The notes: generated by a model from the letters alone, not told the origin. DNA of 64,000 nt from Ornithomonoglobus_A sp045612845 (GCA_045612845.1 JAZKZV010000023.1:86706-150705), one strand, 5' to 3'. Positions 23,408 through 32,913 are shown, counted from the first letter of the stretch. Translations and numbers: made by a program.

Positions 23408-24394
23408 TTATATTATTCCTTTGTTAATTAGAAAGTTGTATGTTGTATCGGGTACTAATGATTTGACTTCCTGTATGTTTCCCGAATCAATCAAGGCTCT
23501 TACCTGGCTTGCGCTCACAGGTTTATCTGATATTTCTACTCTTGGGATTTCCTTGAGTTCAATACCGCATGCAGGTAAAATTCTCTTTAATTCTGTGTTA
23601 TATTGTTGTGTTATTGTACAATTAGGTTCCGTCCCTACATATCGTGTGGTTATATTAAATTTTGGAGCATAGTATTTTGTAAAAATTTCAATATCTAAAA
23701 GGCACTTAATTTGAGTGGCATTTTCGCATTCCTTAAGAAAATATGTGGGGAAAGTTGCCGACGAAATGAGGTATGGCCCTGTAGGCAGAACTCTGACATT
23801 AGGTATATGTGCTGTTCCTGTTTGTACCATTTTTATTCTGTCCTCTGCAGAAAATCTGCTTTTGTCTTCAGATACAACAAAGACATAAAGGTTAGCACAT
23901 TCCCTGGCTGCAGTTTCTATTAAGTATAGGTGGCCTGATGTGAATGGATTGCAGTTCATTACAATACATCCTGTTTTTCCAGGATGATTGTTGACCTCAA
24001 AGTCATTTAGGAATTTATTTATTCCGTCTTTTTTGTCTTCCATTAAAAGAACTTTTTCACTTTGTGCTACGGGATAAAAAAACAAGTCTGAAAATATCAT
24101 TTTGTTTTGTGGTTTAGTATAGAGGAAAAGGTGTCGTATTCCTTGCGAGAAAGCATCTTTCTTTAGGGCAGTAACAAGAGTAGCACTAAGCCCCTCGCCC
24201 TGACGTGTTTCGTCAACTGCAATGCATTTGAGCACATTATTGTCCCTTGAGCCTGCGGCAACGAGTGTGTCATTATCCCATATAAGCACCGTGCGTTCGG
24301 AATAAACATCAGGTTCAAGAGAAGATTTTTTCAAAAAAGATTTCCAGATATTTAATTTAGGTCCATTTAATTTCGAGAGCACTTCAATATACAT
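23408..24394 (-). CDS. citC: [Citrate (pro-3S)-lyase] ligase-like acetylating enzyme
   Basis: A 328-residue enzyme that acetylates the thiol of the lyase prosthetic group using ATP and acetate. The N-terminal GNAT-like domain (about 1-120; LKCIAVDETRQGEGLSATLV) is followed by a nucleotidyltransferase domain (GCIVMNCNPFTSGHLYLIETAA with HxGH-like GHLY, VEISDKPVSASQVRALI). AAAGGT precedes ATG 24394. It is first gene of the minus-strand operon, divergent from citDEF. Confidence 0.9.
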   Translation of the reverse strand: MYIEVLSKLNGPKLNIWKSFLKKSSLEPDVYSERTVLIWDNDTLVAAGSRDNNVLKCIAVDETRQGEGLSATLVTALKKDAFSQGIRHLFLYTKPQNKMIFSDLFFYPVAQSEKVLLMEDKKDGINKFLNDFEVNNHPGKTGCIVMNCNPFTSGHLYLIETAARECANLYVFVVSEDKSRFSAEDRIKMVQTGTAHIPNVRVLPTGPYLISSATFPTYFLKECENATQIKCLLDIEIFTKYYAPKFNITTRYVGTEPNCTITQQYNTELKRILPACGIELKEIPRVEISDKPVSASQVRALIDSGNIQEVKSLVPDTTYNFLINKGII

Positions 24395-24474
24395 ATTCTA
24401 TACCTTTATAAATTATTTTATATTAACATTATAACTCATAATTACCAAAAATGTAAAGAAAAAAATAAAAATAA

Positions 24475-24503
24475 TTGATTTTTTTTAAATTGTGTTATAT
24501 AAT
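24475..24503 (+). promoter_or_regulatory. Promoter of citDEF
   Basis: TTGATT (24475-24480), 17-base spacer, TATAAT (24498-24503). The -10 region ATTGTGTTATATAAT resembles the left half of the GntR-gene palindrome (27225) with one extra base, so the same regulator may bind. Confidence 0.65.
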
Positions 24504-24558
24504 GTATATAAATTGAACTATATCTTTTATAAAAAAGCCGAAAGGAGATTCAAAAGAA

Positions 24559-24828
24559 ATGGATATAAAAAAATATGCATCTGCGGGTACGATGGAATCC
24601 AGCGATGCTTATGTAGAGGTTGAACCATGTAATGATGGCATAAATATCGAAATTGAGTCGGTTGTTCAAAAGCAATTCGGAGAACGGATAAAAAATGCTG
24701 TAAGTGATGTTTTAATCGAAAATGGTGTTAAAAATGCTGTTGTTCGGGTTATAGACAGGGGAGCACTGGAATGTGTAATACGTGCCAGAGTTGAAACCGC
24801 TGTTCTTCGTGGAAAGGAGGATAACTGA
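24559..24828 (+). CDS. citD: Citrate/citramalate lyase acyl carrier (gamma) subunit
   Basis: An 89-residue carrier protein. SAGTMESSD places the prosthetic-group Ser at residue 14, as in characterised CitD. KQFGERIKNAVSDVL and DRGALECVIRARVETAVLR are the other conserved blocks. The stop overlaps the citE start (TGATG). In this cluster the complex more likely cleaves citramalate than citrate. Confidence 0.92.
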   Translation: MDIKKYASAGTMESSDAYVEVEPCNDGINIEIESVVQKQFGERIKNAVSDVLIENGVKNAVVRVIDRGALECVIRARVETAVLRGKEDN

Positions 24829-25712
24829 TGCGTCGCAGTATGTTGTTTTTGCCGGGTAATAATCCGAATATGCTTATAAACGGAAATTGTCTTGGTGCTG
24901 ATGCGGTTATATTTGATTTGGAGGATGCGGTTTCTCCGCAGGAAAAGGATGCGGCTCGTATTCTTGTACGGAATACCATGCGGTATATGGATTTTAATGG
25001 TTGTGAAATAATTGTCCGTATAAATTCTGTTGATACAGAATTCTGGAGAGAAGACCTCGATGTTATATTACCTGAAAAACCTGACCTTATACTTTTGCCA
25101 AAGACCGGCATGCCGGAGGATGCTCTTGTTGTAGACGAATATATGGCGGAGATCGAAAAAAAGTGCGGAATAAAAGAGGGTACAATAGGACTTATGCCTC
25201 TTATTGAAACAGCTCTTGGTGTTGAAAATTCCTATAAAATTGCATCATGCTCAAAGCGTATTAAAGCACTTTTTCTTGGAGCTGAGGATCTTACTGCTGA
25301 CCTTCAGTGCAAGCGTACCAAATCGGGAAGAGAAATTGAGTATTCCAGAACAAGACTTGTTGTTGCGGCGCGTGCGGCGGGTATTGATGTTTATGATACT
25401 CCATTTACTGATGTGAATGATGACGATGGTATAGTTGAAGATGCTGAATTGGCAAAGGGTCTTGGTTTTGCAGGTAAGGCATCTATTTCTCCACGCCATG
25501 TGGAAGTTATAAATCGGGTATTTAGTCCCACTGAGGAAGAAATAGATTATGCATACGAGGTTATAGATGCGATAAATTTGGCAAAGGAACAGGGTAAAGG
25601 AGCTATTTCTCTACGCGGCAAGATGATAGATGCACCTATTGTTGCAAGGGCACAGAGGACAATTTCTATGGCAGAGGCATTGGGTTTGAACAGGAGGGAA
25701 GTAAATGAATAA
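24828..25712 (+). CDS. citE: Citrate/citramalate lyase beta subunit (acyl lyase)
   Basis: A 294-residue TIM-barrel lyase of the CitE/HpcH family. LFLPGNNPNML, ADAVIFDLEDAVSP, IIVRIN, IGLMPLIETALGVEN and ALFLGAEDLTADL are conserved metal and CoA-thioester binding blocks. It cleaves the carrier-bound hydroxyacyl thioester, giving the keto product (oxaloacetate or pyruvate) and acetyl-carrier. AAAGGAGG lies before the start; the end overlaps citF by eight bases. Confidence 0.92.
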   Translation: MRRSMLFLPGNNPNMLINGNCLGADAVIFDLEDAVSPQEKDAARILVRNTMRYMDFNGCEIIVRINSVDTEFWREDLDVILPEKPDLILLPKTGMPEDALVVDEYMAEIEKKCGIKEGTIGLMPLIETALGVENSYKIASCSKRIKALFLGAEDLTADLQCKRTKSGREIEYSRTRLVVAARAAGIDVYDTPFTDVNDDDGIVEDAELAKGLGFAGKASISPRHVEVINRVFSPTEEEIDYAYEVIDAINLAKEQGKGAISLRGKMIDAPIVARAQRTISMAEALGLNRREVNE

Positions 25713-27117
25713 ATTAGTAAATTCAATTCGTGAAGCTATTGTTCTTTCGGGATTGAAAGACGGAATGACTATTTCTTTTCATCATCATTTGCGCAATGGA
25801 GACTATGTTTTAAACATGGTCATGGAAGAAATAGCGGCTATGGGAATAAAAGATATAACCATAAATGCAAGCTCGTTGTTTGATGTACATATGCCATTGA
25901 TAACGCATATAGAAAATAAGGTAGTAACGGGTATTGCGACAGATTATATTGCTGCAAATCTTGGAAGAGTGTTTTCGGAAGGTATATTGGAAAAACCTAT
26001 AGAGTTCCGTACTCATGGAGGACGACCGGGTGATATTTCTACCGGCAAGACACCGATTGATGTTGCATTTATTGCTGCGCCGGCTGCCGATGTTATGGGT
26101 AATTGCTCGGGTAAATATGGCAAATCTGCTTGCGGAAGTCTTGGTTATGCTTATGCTGATGCGATGTTTGCAAAAAAAACCGTAGTTATTACAGATAATA
26201 TTGAGCCGTATCCATTGCATGATTGGTCAATTTCTGAGGATTATATAGACTATGTGGTCGAAGTGGAGGCTATTGGAGATCCTAATGGTATTGTTTCCGG
26301 TACAACTAAGATTACACGTGATCCGGTTGGTTTGGTTATGGCATCTCATGCGGCAAGGGTTATAGAGGCCTCGGGACTTTTAAAGGATGGTTTTTCATTT
26401 CAGACGGGTGCGGGAGGTGCATCTCTTGCTGCAGCTAAGTTTTTAAAGGATATAATGCTTAAGAAGAACATTAAGGGAAGCTTTGGACTGGGCGGTATAA
26501 CGGGGTATATGGTAGATATGCTTAATGCGGGTTGTTTCCGTAACCTTATGGATGTTCAGTGTTTTGATTTGGCGGCGGTGGAATCAATAAAAAATAATCC
26601 GGCGCATAAGGAGATATCTGCTATGCAATATGCATCTCCGAACAGTAAAAGTGCGGTTGTTGATAGCCTTGATGTTGTTATCCTGGGTGCAACTGAGATT
26701 GACACGGACTTTAATGTGAATGTTCATACCGATTCCAATGGATATATTATGGGAGGTTCGGGCGGTCATAGTGATACTGCGGCCGGCTCAAAGCTTTCTA
26801 TGATTATTGCACCTATGTTCAGGGCGAGGATGCCTATTGTTACGGACCGTGTAACTTGTATTTCTACCCCGGGCAAGGACATAGATGTTTTGGTTACACA
26901 AGGGGGAATTGCTGTTAATCCTAAAAATATAGACCTAAAAGAACGCCTGGTTAAAGCCGGACTGCCGATTGTGGATATTCTGGAACTAAAAGAAAAGACT
27001 GAGAGAATAACCGGAAAACCACAAAAAATACAAAGGGGAGATAAAGTTGTTGCGGAGGTTATTGGTCGCAACGGTGGTATTCTGGATAAAATATATAATG
27101 TACCCCAAAATAAGTAA
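25705..27117 (+). CDS. citF: Citrate/citramalate lyase alpha subunit (acyl carrier transferase)
   Basis: A 470-residue CoA-transferase-like subunit. GLKDGMTISFHHHLRNGD, EFRTHGGRPGDISTGK, SGKYGKSACGSLGYAYADA, FQTGAGGASLAAAKFL and IMGGSGGHSDTAAGSK are typical. It exchanges acetyl on the carrier for the incoming acid. It lacks about 35-40 N-terminal residues present in enterobacterial CitF and starts near the LxDGMT block; GGAGGGAAGTAA supports this start. Confidence 0.92.
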   Translation: MNKLVNSIREAIVLSGLKDGMTISFHHHLRNGDYVLNMVMEEIAAMGIKDITINASSLFDVHMPLITHIENKVVTGIATDYIAANLGRVFSEGILEKPIEFRTHGGRPGDISTGKTPIDVAFIAAPAADVMGNCSGKYGKSACGSLGYAYADAMFAKKTVVITDNIEPYPLHDWSISEDYIDYVVEVEAIGDPNGIVSGTTKITRDPVGLVMASHAARVIEASGLLKDGFSFQTGAGGASLAAAKFLKDIMLKKNIKGSFGLGGITGYMVDMLNAGCFRNLMDVQCFDLAAVESIKNNPAHKEISAMQYASPNSKSAVVDSLDVVILGATEIDTDFNVNVHTDSNGYIMGGSGGHSDTAAGSKLSMIIAPMFRARMPIVTDRVTCISTPGKDIDVLVTQGGIAVNPKNIDLKERLVKAGLPIVDILELKEKTERITGKPQKIQRGDKVVAEVIGRNGGILDKIYNVPQNK

Positions 27118-27154
27118 TGCAATAATTGTGTTTATCAGAAAACCGAAAATAATC

Positions 27155-27185
27155 TTAAGGCACTCTAAAGTATAGAGTGCCTTAA
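27155..27185 (+). terminator. Hairpin after citF
   Basis: Perfect stem TTAAGGCACTCTA with TAGAGTGCCTTAA around AAGTA. The T tract is short, so termination may be partial and some transcripts may run into the GntR gene. Confidence 0.6.
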
Positions 27186-27200
27186 TTGTGTCAAATGATA

Positions 27201-27244
27201 TTGACAAAATCGAGAATAATGGTATAATTGTTATATAACAATTA
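27201..27244 (+). promoter_or_regulatory. Promoter and 20-bp palindromic operator of the GntR gene
   Basis: TTGACA (27201-27206), 16-base spacer, TATAAT (27223-27228). The perfect palindrome TAATTGTTATATAACAATTA (27225-27244) starts inside the -10 box, which suggests autorepression by the GntR protein. Confidence 0.75.
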
Positions 27245-27258
27245 AAGGAGTGAAAATT

Positions 27259-28236
27259 GTGGAATCAATTTACAAGGTTAATGCAAAGCTTGATATCCCT
27301 ATATACAGACAGCTTGTGGATGCCATTTGTGTTGGTATAAAAAACGGTAGTATTGTATCCGGACAACAGCTTCCTACTGTTCAGGAAATGATTGAAGAGG
27401 TTGGCGTTGCAAGAGGTACTGTAAAAAGGGCATATGATGAATTGGAGCGTATTGGACTTGTTGAGAAAGTACAGGGGAGAGGAACCTTTGTAAAATATCA
27501 GCCTGTAAATTCCGGCAGCAGAAAAGAACAGGCAATGGCGGCTATTGATGAAATGCTCGACCGACTGGAAGGTATGGGACTTTCACCATCAGAAATAAAT
27601 ATATTCTTAAATCTGAAACTTCGTGAACGCTCGCAGGAGGAGGCACATGTGAAGATTGCGGTGGTTGAATGTAATCCTGAAAATTTATCGCAAATGTCAG
27701 AACAACTCAGGCACATTGATGAACTTGATTTGTATTCTTACACATTCGACAGTGTAAAGCAGTATCCGTATAAATTGGGAGAGGATTTTGATTTAATTGT
27801 TACAACATCCTTGCACTCTCAATATCTGGAAAATGTAGTCCCGGACAAAAAAAGAATAGCCAGGGTTGCGCTAAGGCCTTCTGCCCGTTGCTTGTCGCAT
27901 ATTATAAAACTCCGTTCGGAAGAAAAAATTGGTATTATAGGGTACAGTGTGCGCTTTGGAGAACTAATATATAATACTTGCCAGATGTATGCAGAAGATG
28001 TTATTTTAGATGATCCATTGGTTGTTGGTGAAGGTGCAGATGCAGAAAAATATCTTAAGGGAAAAGACACAATCCTTGTTCCTAAAAATTATGAAAAATA
28101 CTTTGATGTTGCTACTGTTAAGCGTATATCAAAATTCAAGGGTGATGTAATAGAATGTAACTACGAAATGGACGAAGGCTCTGTTTTGTACCTTGAAGCT
28201 AAAATCAAAAAAATACGTGATGAAAAAACTATATAA
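27259..28236 (+). CDS. GntR-family regulator of the glutamate fermentation genes
   Basis: A 325-residue regulator. The winged helix (about 10-80) includes IPIYRQLVDAICVGIKNGSI, LPTVQEMIEEVGVARGTVKRAYDELERIGL and GRGTFV. The C-terminal domain (about 130-320) is not the usual FCD or UTRA type; VKIAVVECNPE, DFDLIVTTSLH and KIGIIGYSVRFGELI suggest a periplasmic-binding-like fold for an effector. GTG 27259 chosen because AAAGGAG lies eight bases before it; a GTG three codons upstream abuts it. Its position between citDEF and glmSLE makes both likely targets. Confidence 0.82.
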   Translation: MESIYKVNAKLDIPIYRQLVDAICVGIKNGSIVSGQQLPTVQEMIEEVGVARGTVKRAYDELERIGLVEKVQGRGTFVKYQPVNSGSRKEQAMAAIDEMLDRLEGMGLSPSEINIFLNLKLRERSQEEAHVKIAVVECNPENLSQMSEQLRHIDELDLYSYTFDSVKQYPYKLGEDFDLIVTTSLHSQYLENVVPDKKRIARVALRPSARCLSHIIKLRSEEKIGIIGYSVRFGELIYNTCQMYAEDVILDDPLVVGEGADAEKYLKGKDTILVPKNYEKYFDVATVKRISKFKGDVIECNYEMDEGSVLYLEAKIKKIRDEKTI

Positions 28237-28262
28237 AAAATAATTAAAATACCATTTTTTAC

Positions 28263-28303
28263 TTGACAAATGATATATAACATTGTATTATATAGATATA
28301 CAA
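28263..28303 (+). promoter_or_regulatory. Promoter and operator-like repeat of glmSLE-mal
   Basis: TTGACA (28263-28268), 17-base spacer, TATTAT (28286-28291). TTGTAT (28283-28288) and ATACAA (28298-28303) form an inverted repeat over the -10; the following AACAATTATA matches the right half of the GntR-gene palindrome. Confidence 0.7.
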
Positions 28304-28344
28304 CAATTATAGTTGCGTCTAAAATAATATAATGAGGTATTGAT

Positions 28345-28776
28345 ATGGATAACAGAGAAAAAAAAGTCCTTGTCATCGGTGTCATAGGTGCTGATGTTCA
28401 TGCGGTGGGTAATAAGATTTTGTACCATGCTTTTACAGAGGCAGGGTTTGAAGTTGTTAATCTTGGCGTTATGGTTTCTCAGGAGGAGTATATTGCAGCA
28501 GCTATAGAGTCCGGTGCAGATGCTATAGTGGTATCTTCTCTTTACGGACAGGGTGAGCTTGACTGTCGTGGTATGCGAGAAAAGTGTAACGAAGCAGGAC
28601 TTAAAGGTATTCCCTTGATAGTAGGGGGTAATATAGTTATTGGCAAGCAGAAATTCGAAGATGTGGAAAAACGTTTTAAGGCAATGGGCTTTGACAGAGC
28701 TTTTCCGCCGGGAACTCCGCCTGAGGCTGCCATAGAGGCTCTCCGTGAGCTTTTAAACATGGACGGTGAAGATTGA
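28345..28776 (+). CDS. glmS: Glutamate mutase (methylaspartate mutase) S subunit
   Basis: A 143-residue B12-binding subunit of glutamate mutase, which interconverts glutamate and 3-methylaspartate. GADVHAVGNKI carries the DxHxxG motif with the cobalt-ligating His at about 19. VSSLYGQGELD and LIVGGNIVIGKQ are further B12-fold motifs. GAGG precedes the start. First gene of the four-gene operon. Confidence 0.95.
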   Translation: MDNREKKVLVIGVIGADVHAVGNKILYHAFTEAGFEVVNLGVMVSQEEYIAAAIESGADAIVVSSLYGQGELDCRGMREKCNEAGLKGIPLIVGGNIVIGKQKFEDVEKRFKAMGFDRAFPPGTPPEAAIEALRELLNMDGED

Positions 28777-30167
28777 TGAAGAATGTCTTGCTGATTGATT
28801 TTGGCAGTACATATACAAAGCTTACAGCTGTTGATTTAGAAAAGGAACAGATTATTGGAACAGCATCGGCTTATACAACAGTTCATTCTGATATAAATGA
28901 TGGTCTTAATGAAGGGCTTGGAATTTTAGAGGAATGGACAGGAAAAATCAGATATGATGCGTGCTATGCATGCTCGTCTGCTGCGGGTGGATTACGTATG
29001 GTAACAAGCGGACTTGTTCCCGAACTTACGGGAGAGGCGGCAAAGCTTGCAAGTCTTGGAGCGGGAGCTAAAGTTACAGGTGTATATGCCTATGAATTGA
29101 CCGAAGAAGATATTGACGAAATCAGAAAAATCAATCCTGATATATTCTTGTTGGTTGGTGGTACAGACGGGGGAAATACCGAGTGTATAATTCATAATGC
29201 ACAGATGCTTTCAAAAATGAAGCCTCAGTTTCCGATTGTACTGGCGGGAAATCGTACAGCTGCAAATAAATGCCGGGAAATACTCGGGGATTGCGAAGTC
29301 TATGTTTGCCCCAACGTAATGCCCAAATTTGGAACTTTGCAGATAGAACCTACACAAAAACAGATTAGAGAGATATTTTTAAATCGTATTATACAGGCAA
29401 AGGGATTAAGCAAGGTCAGAGAACTTCTTTCTGATATAATGATGCCTACACCGTCTGCGGTACTTCAGGCAATGGAGCTGCTTGCGAACGGATGTGAGGA
29501 CGAAAGCGGAATAGGGGAACTGGTGGCTGTAGATGTAGGTGGAGCTACCACCGATGTTTATTCGATTGCTGATGGAATGCCCGAGCATATGAATACTGTC
29601 TACAAAGGACTTCCTGAACCCTATGCAAAGCGGACAGTAGAGGGCGATATAGGTATGCGCTACAGTATACAGGGTATTGTTGATGCTAAGGGTATTGAGC
29701 GAATATCTGAGCTTTCCGGACTTTCCGGGGAAGAGGCAATGGAACTGATAGATGATTTAAAAAATAATACAGATAAATTGCCAAATGGAAACAAAGAGCT
29801 GGAGGCTCTTGATTTTGCACTTGCTTCCTGTGCGGTTGATGAGGCACTTACACGTCATGCAGGTACTATTTCAGAAACCTATACAATGATGGGTCAGACC
29901 TTTGTTCAGGAAGGTAAGAATCTTACCAAGGTAAAACAGATAGTTGTTACAGGAGGAAGCCTTATACACGCTAAAAGGACGGAAGAGATAGCAACTCATG
30001 CTTTATACTCTACTGCAAACCCTACATCATTAAAACCAAAAAGTGCAGAAATATGGATAGATAAAACATATATTTTGGCTGCAATGGGACTTTTGTCAAC
30101 GTACCATCCCAAAGCAGCTTTACGAATTATGAAAAAGGAGCTTAAACATTATGGATATTCAAAATAA
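28776..30167 (+). CDS. glmL: Glutamate mutase-associated MutL/GlmL protein
   Basis: A 463-residue ASKHA-fold ATPase. LLIDFGSTYTKLTAVD is the phosphate-1 motif, FLLVGGTDGGN and AVDVGGATTDVYSI are further nucleotide-site motifs. It is encoded between glmS and glmE in known glutamate fermenters and is thought to reactivate the mutase by exchanging damaged cobamide. The start overlaps the glmS stop (TGATG), and the end overlaps glmE by 17 bases. Confidence 0.93.
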   Translation: MKNVLLIDFGSTYTKLTAVDLEKEQIIGTASAYTTVHSDINDGLNEGLGILEEWTGKIRYDACYACSSAAGGLRMVTSGLVPELTGEAAKLASLGAGAKVTGVYAYELTEEDIDEIRKINPDIFLLVGGTDGGNTECIIHNAQMLSKMKPQFPIVLAGNRTAANKCREILGDCEVYVCPNVMPKFGTLQIEPTQKQIREIFLNRIIQAKGLSKVRELLSDIMMPTPSAVLQAMELLANGCEDESGIGELVAVDVGGATTDVYSIADGMPEHMNTVYKGLPEPYAKRTVEGDIGMRYSIQGIVDAKGIERISELSGLSGEEAMELIDDLKNNTDKLPNGNKELEALDFALASCAVDEALTRHAGTISETYTMMGQTFVQEGKNLTKVKQIVVTGGSLIHAKRTEEIATHALYSTANPTSLKPKSAEIWIDKTYILAAMGLLSTYHPKAALRIMKKELKHYGYSK

Positions 30168-31602
30168 ACGCCTTTCTGATAACGAGTTTAACAGTCTGCG
30201 TCAAGAAGTTCTGGCACAATGGCCTACAGGAAAAGACGTTAATATTGAAGAGGCAGTTGCATATCATAAAGCTATGCCGGACTCACGAAACTTTTCAAAA
30301 AAACTCTTATCAGCAAAGCGTGATAATCGTACATTGGTGCAACCTCGTGCGGGTGTTCCTGTTGTAGAAGAACACATAAAACTTATGCAGTATCTCGAAG
30401 AACACGGTGAGGCTGATTTATTACCATCAACTATAGATAGTTATACAAGACAGAACCGTTACGAAGAGGCGGAAAATGGTATATCAGAATCATTGCGATT
30501 GGAAAGAGCTATGCTCAATGGTTTTCCTGCGGTTAATCATGGTGTGGCAAAGTGTCGTCAGGTTATTGAAAGCGTTAATGTACCTATGCAGGTTCGCCAT
30601 GGTACCCCCGATGCAAGACTTCTTACTGAAATTACATATGCAGGTGGTTTTACAAGTTATGAGGGTGGAGGTATTTCCTATAATCTTCCATACTGCAAAA
30701 ATATTCCTATGGAAAGAACAATACGCGACTGGCAGTATGTTGACCGCTTAACAGGCATGTATGAAGAAATGGGTGTTTCAATTAACCGTGAACCATACGG
30801 ACCTTTAACCGGTACGTTAGTCCCTCCTTGTATTTCGCATGCGGCTGCCATTATTGAGGCATTGTTGGCTGCAGAACAGGGTGTTAAGAACATTACAGTC
30901 GGATACGGTCAATGCGGAAATCTTGTTCAGGATATCGCAGCTATCCGTACATTGCAGGAGCTTACTGATGAATATCTCGAAAAATATGGATATAAAGATG
31001 TCGAAGTTACAACCGTTCTACATCAGTGGATGGGCGGTTTCCCTGCTGATGAGGCGAAGGCTTTTGGTGTTATATCTTCAGGAAGTCTTATTGCAGCACT
31101 TTCTAAGGCGACAAAAGTAATTGTAAAAACACCGCACGAAGCTGTAGGTATTCCTACTATGGAGGCTAATGCCGAGGGCTTGCGTTGTACCAAGCAGGTT
31201 GTTAATATGCTTGCTGACCAGACATTCCAGGATAAGCGTCTTGAACCTGAAAAAGAAATTATTAAGCTCGAAACACGTGCAATAGTTGATAAATGCTTTG
31301 AACTTGGAAACGGAGATATTGCTATGGGTGTATGTCGTGGTGTCGAAGCAGGTGTTTTGGATGTACCATTTGCGCCATGTCGTTTTAATGCGGGTAAGAT
31401 GTTACCTTGTCGTGATAACGATGGGGCAATTCGTATATTGGAGCCGGGAAATCTTCCGTTCTCCAAAGAACTTCTTGATTTCCATAAATCAAAGATAGAA
31501 GAACGTGCCAATGCAGAAAAACGCAAAGCCTCATTCCAGATGGTAATTGATGATGTTTATGCAATTGGAAAAGGCCGACTTGTAGGCCGACCAAAATATT
31601 GA
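30151..31602 (+). CDS. glmE: Glutamate mutase E subunit
   Basis: A 483-residue TIM-barrel catalytic subunit, the same length as the Clostridium enzyme. VQPRAGVPVVEEHIKLMQYL, RHGTPDARLLTEI, EGGGISYNLPYCKNIPM and VGYGQCGNLVQDIAA form the substrate and cobamide site. It works as a heterotetramer with GlmS. AAGGAG lies before ATG 30151 inside the end of glmL. Confidence 0.95.
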   Translation: MDIQNKRLSDNEFNSLRQEVLAQWPTGKDVNIEEAVAYHKAMPDSRNFSKKLLSAKRDNRTLVQPRAGVPVVEEHIKLMQYLEEHGEADLLPSTIDSYTRQNRYEEAENGISESLRLERAMLNGFPAVNHGVAKCRQVIESVNVPMQVRHGTPDARLLTEITYAGGFTSYEGGGISYNLPYCKNIPMERTIRDWQYVDRLTGMYEEMGVSINREPYGPLTGTLVPPCISHAAAIIEALLAAEQGVKNITVGYGQCGNLVQDIAAIRTLQELTDEYLEKYGYKDVEVTTVLHQWMGGFPADEAKAFGVISSGSLIAALSKATKVIVKTPHEAVGIPTMEANAEGLRCTKQVVNMLADQTFQDKRLEPEKEIIKLETRAIVDKCFELGNGDIAMGVCRGVEAGVLDVPFAPCRFNAGKMLPCRDNDGAIRILEPGNLPFSKELLDFHKSKIEERANAEKRKASFQMVIDDVYAIGKGRLVGRPKY

Positions 31603-31622
31603 TAACAGGAGATAGTGTAATT

Positions 31623-32882
31623 ATGAAAATTATAGATATTGTTTGTTCACCGGGTCGTACAGGTTTTTACTTTGATGATCAGCGTGCTATTAAAAAGGGT
31701 GCAGGTCATGATGGTGTGTTTTATATAGGCAATCCCGTAACAGAAGGCTTTCAGGCTGTTCGTCAGGCGGGAGAGTCCATCTCGGTAATGATTGTGTTAG
31801 AAGACGGACAGGTTGCGTATGGAGACTGTGCCGCTGTTCAATATTCAGGTGCAGGGGGTAGAGATCCTTTGTTTCTTGCACAGGATTTTATACCGGTTAT
31901 AGAAAATCACATAAAACCTCAGCTTGTTGGTAAAGAGGCTGATAACTTCCGCGGATTATGCACAATGATGGAGGCTATTGAGGTGGATGGCAAGCGACTT
32001 CATACTGCTATCAGATATGGTGTATCTCAGGCTATATTGGATGCGGTTGCAAAAGCAACCGGAAGAATGATGTGCGAGGTTGTGGCAGATGAATATGGAT
32101 GCAGTGTTTCCCAAAAGCCAATTCCTATATTTACCCAATCCGGTGATGACCGCTATGATAATTCAGATAAAATGATTATTAAAGGTGCACAGGTTCTTCC
32201 TCATGCACTTATAAATAATGTTGATACAAAACTTGGCAGAAACGGTGAAAAACTTAAGGAATATGTAGAGTGGCTACGTAATCGTATTTTAGAATTTCGT
32301 TCGGACGAGAGCTATTCACCTGTTTTGCACATTGATGTATATGGAACTATAGGAGCAGCCTTTGGTAATAACAATTACAAGGCAATGGCAGATTACATAG
32401 AGGAACTTGGCAGAATTGCAAAACCTTTTAAAATCCGCATTGAGGGACCTATGGATTGCGACTGTGATCGTGAAACACAACTTACAGCTCTGGCGGCTCT
32501 TACCAAAGAGTTGGACGAGCGTGGCTGCGATGTTGAGCTTGTTGCTGATGAATGGTGTAACACACTTGAAGATATCAAGCTTTTTGCTGATAATAAAGCA
32601 GGACACATGGTGCAGATAAAGACTCCCGACCTTGGAGGTATAAACAATACCATTGAGGCAGTGCTATACTGCAAGGAAAAGGGGATTGGTGCTTATCAGG
32701 GCGGTACATGTAATGAAACTGACCGTAGTGCGCAGGTGTGTGTTCATTGTGCAATGGCTACTCAGCCTGTTCAGATTCTTGCAAAACCCGGTATGGGTGT
32801 TGATGAAGGATTTATGATAGTATATAATGAGATGAATCGTATATTGGCTATGTCAAAAGCTAAGAAAAACCTTAAGAAGTAA
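31623..32882 (+). CDS. mal: Methylaspartate ammonia-lyase
   Basis: A 419-residue enolase-superfamily enzyme converting 3-methylaspartate to mesaconate and ammonia. GYFDDQRAIKKGAG-type N-terminus (GFYFDDQRAIKKGAGHDG), LPHALINNV with the catalytic His, LHIDVYGTIG, RIEGPMD and ADEWCN with metal ligands, and VQIKTPDLGG with the catalytic Lys are all present. Start at ATG 31623 behind AGGAGA agrees with known homologues; an in-frame ATT/ATG extension upstream overlaps glmE and is unlikely. Confidence 0.95.
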   Translation: MKIIDIVCSPGRTGFYFDDQRAIKKGAGHDGVFYIGNPVTEGFQAVRQAGESISVMIVLEDGQVAYGDCAAVQYSGAGGRDPLFLAQDFIPVIENHIKPQLVGKEADNFRGLCTMMEAIEVDGKRLHTAIRYGVSQAILDAVAKATGRMMCEVVADEYGCSVSQKPIPIFTQSGDDRYDNSDKMIIKGAQVLPHALINNVDTKLGRNGEKLKEYVEWLRNRILEFRSDESYSPVLHIDVYGTIGAAFGNNNYKAMADYIEELGRIAKPFKIRIEGPMDCDCDRETQLTALAALTKELDERGCDVELVADEWCNTLEDIKLFADNKAGHMVQIKTPDLGGINNTIEAVLYCKEKGIGAYQGGTCNETDRSAQVCVHCAMATQPVQILAKPGMGVDEGFMIVYNEMNRILAMSKAKKNLKK

Positions 32883-32913
32883 GCCGCTATATAAATGATT
32901 CTTATAATCATAA

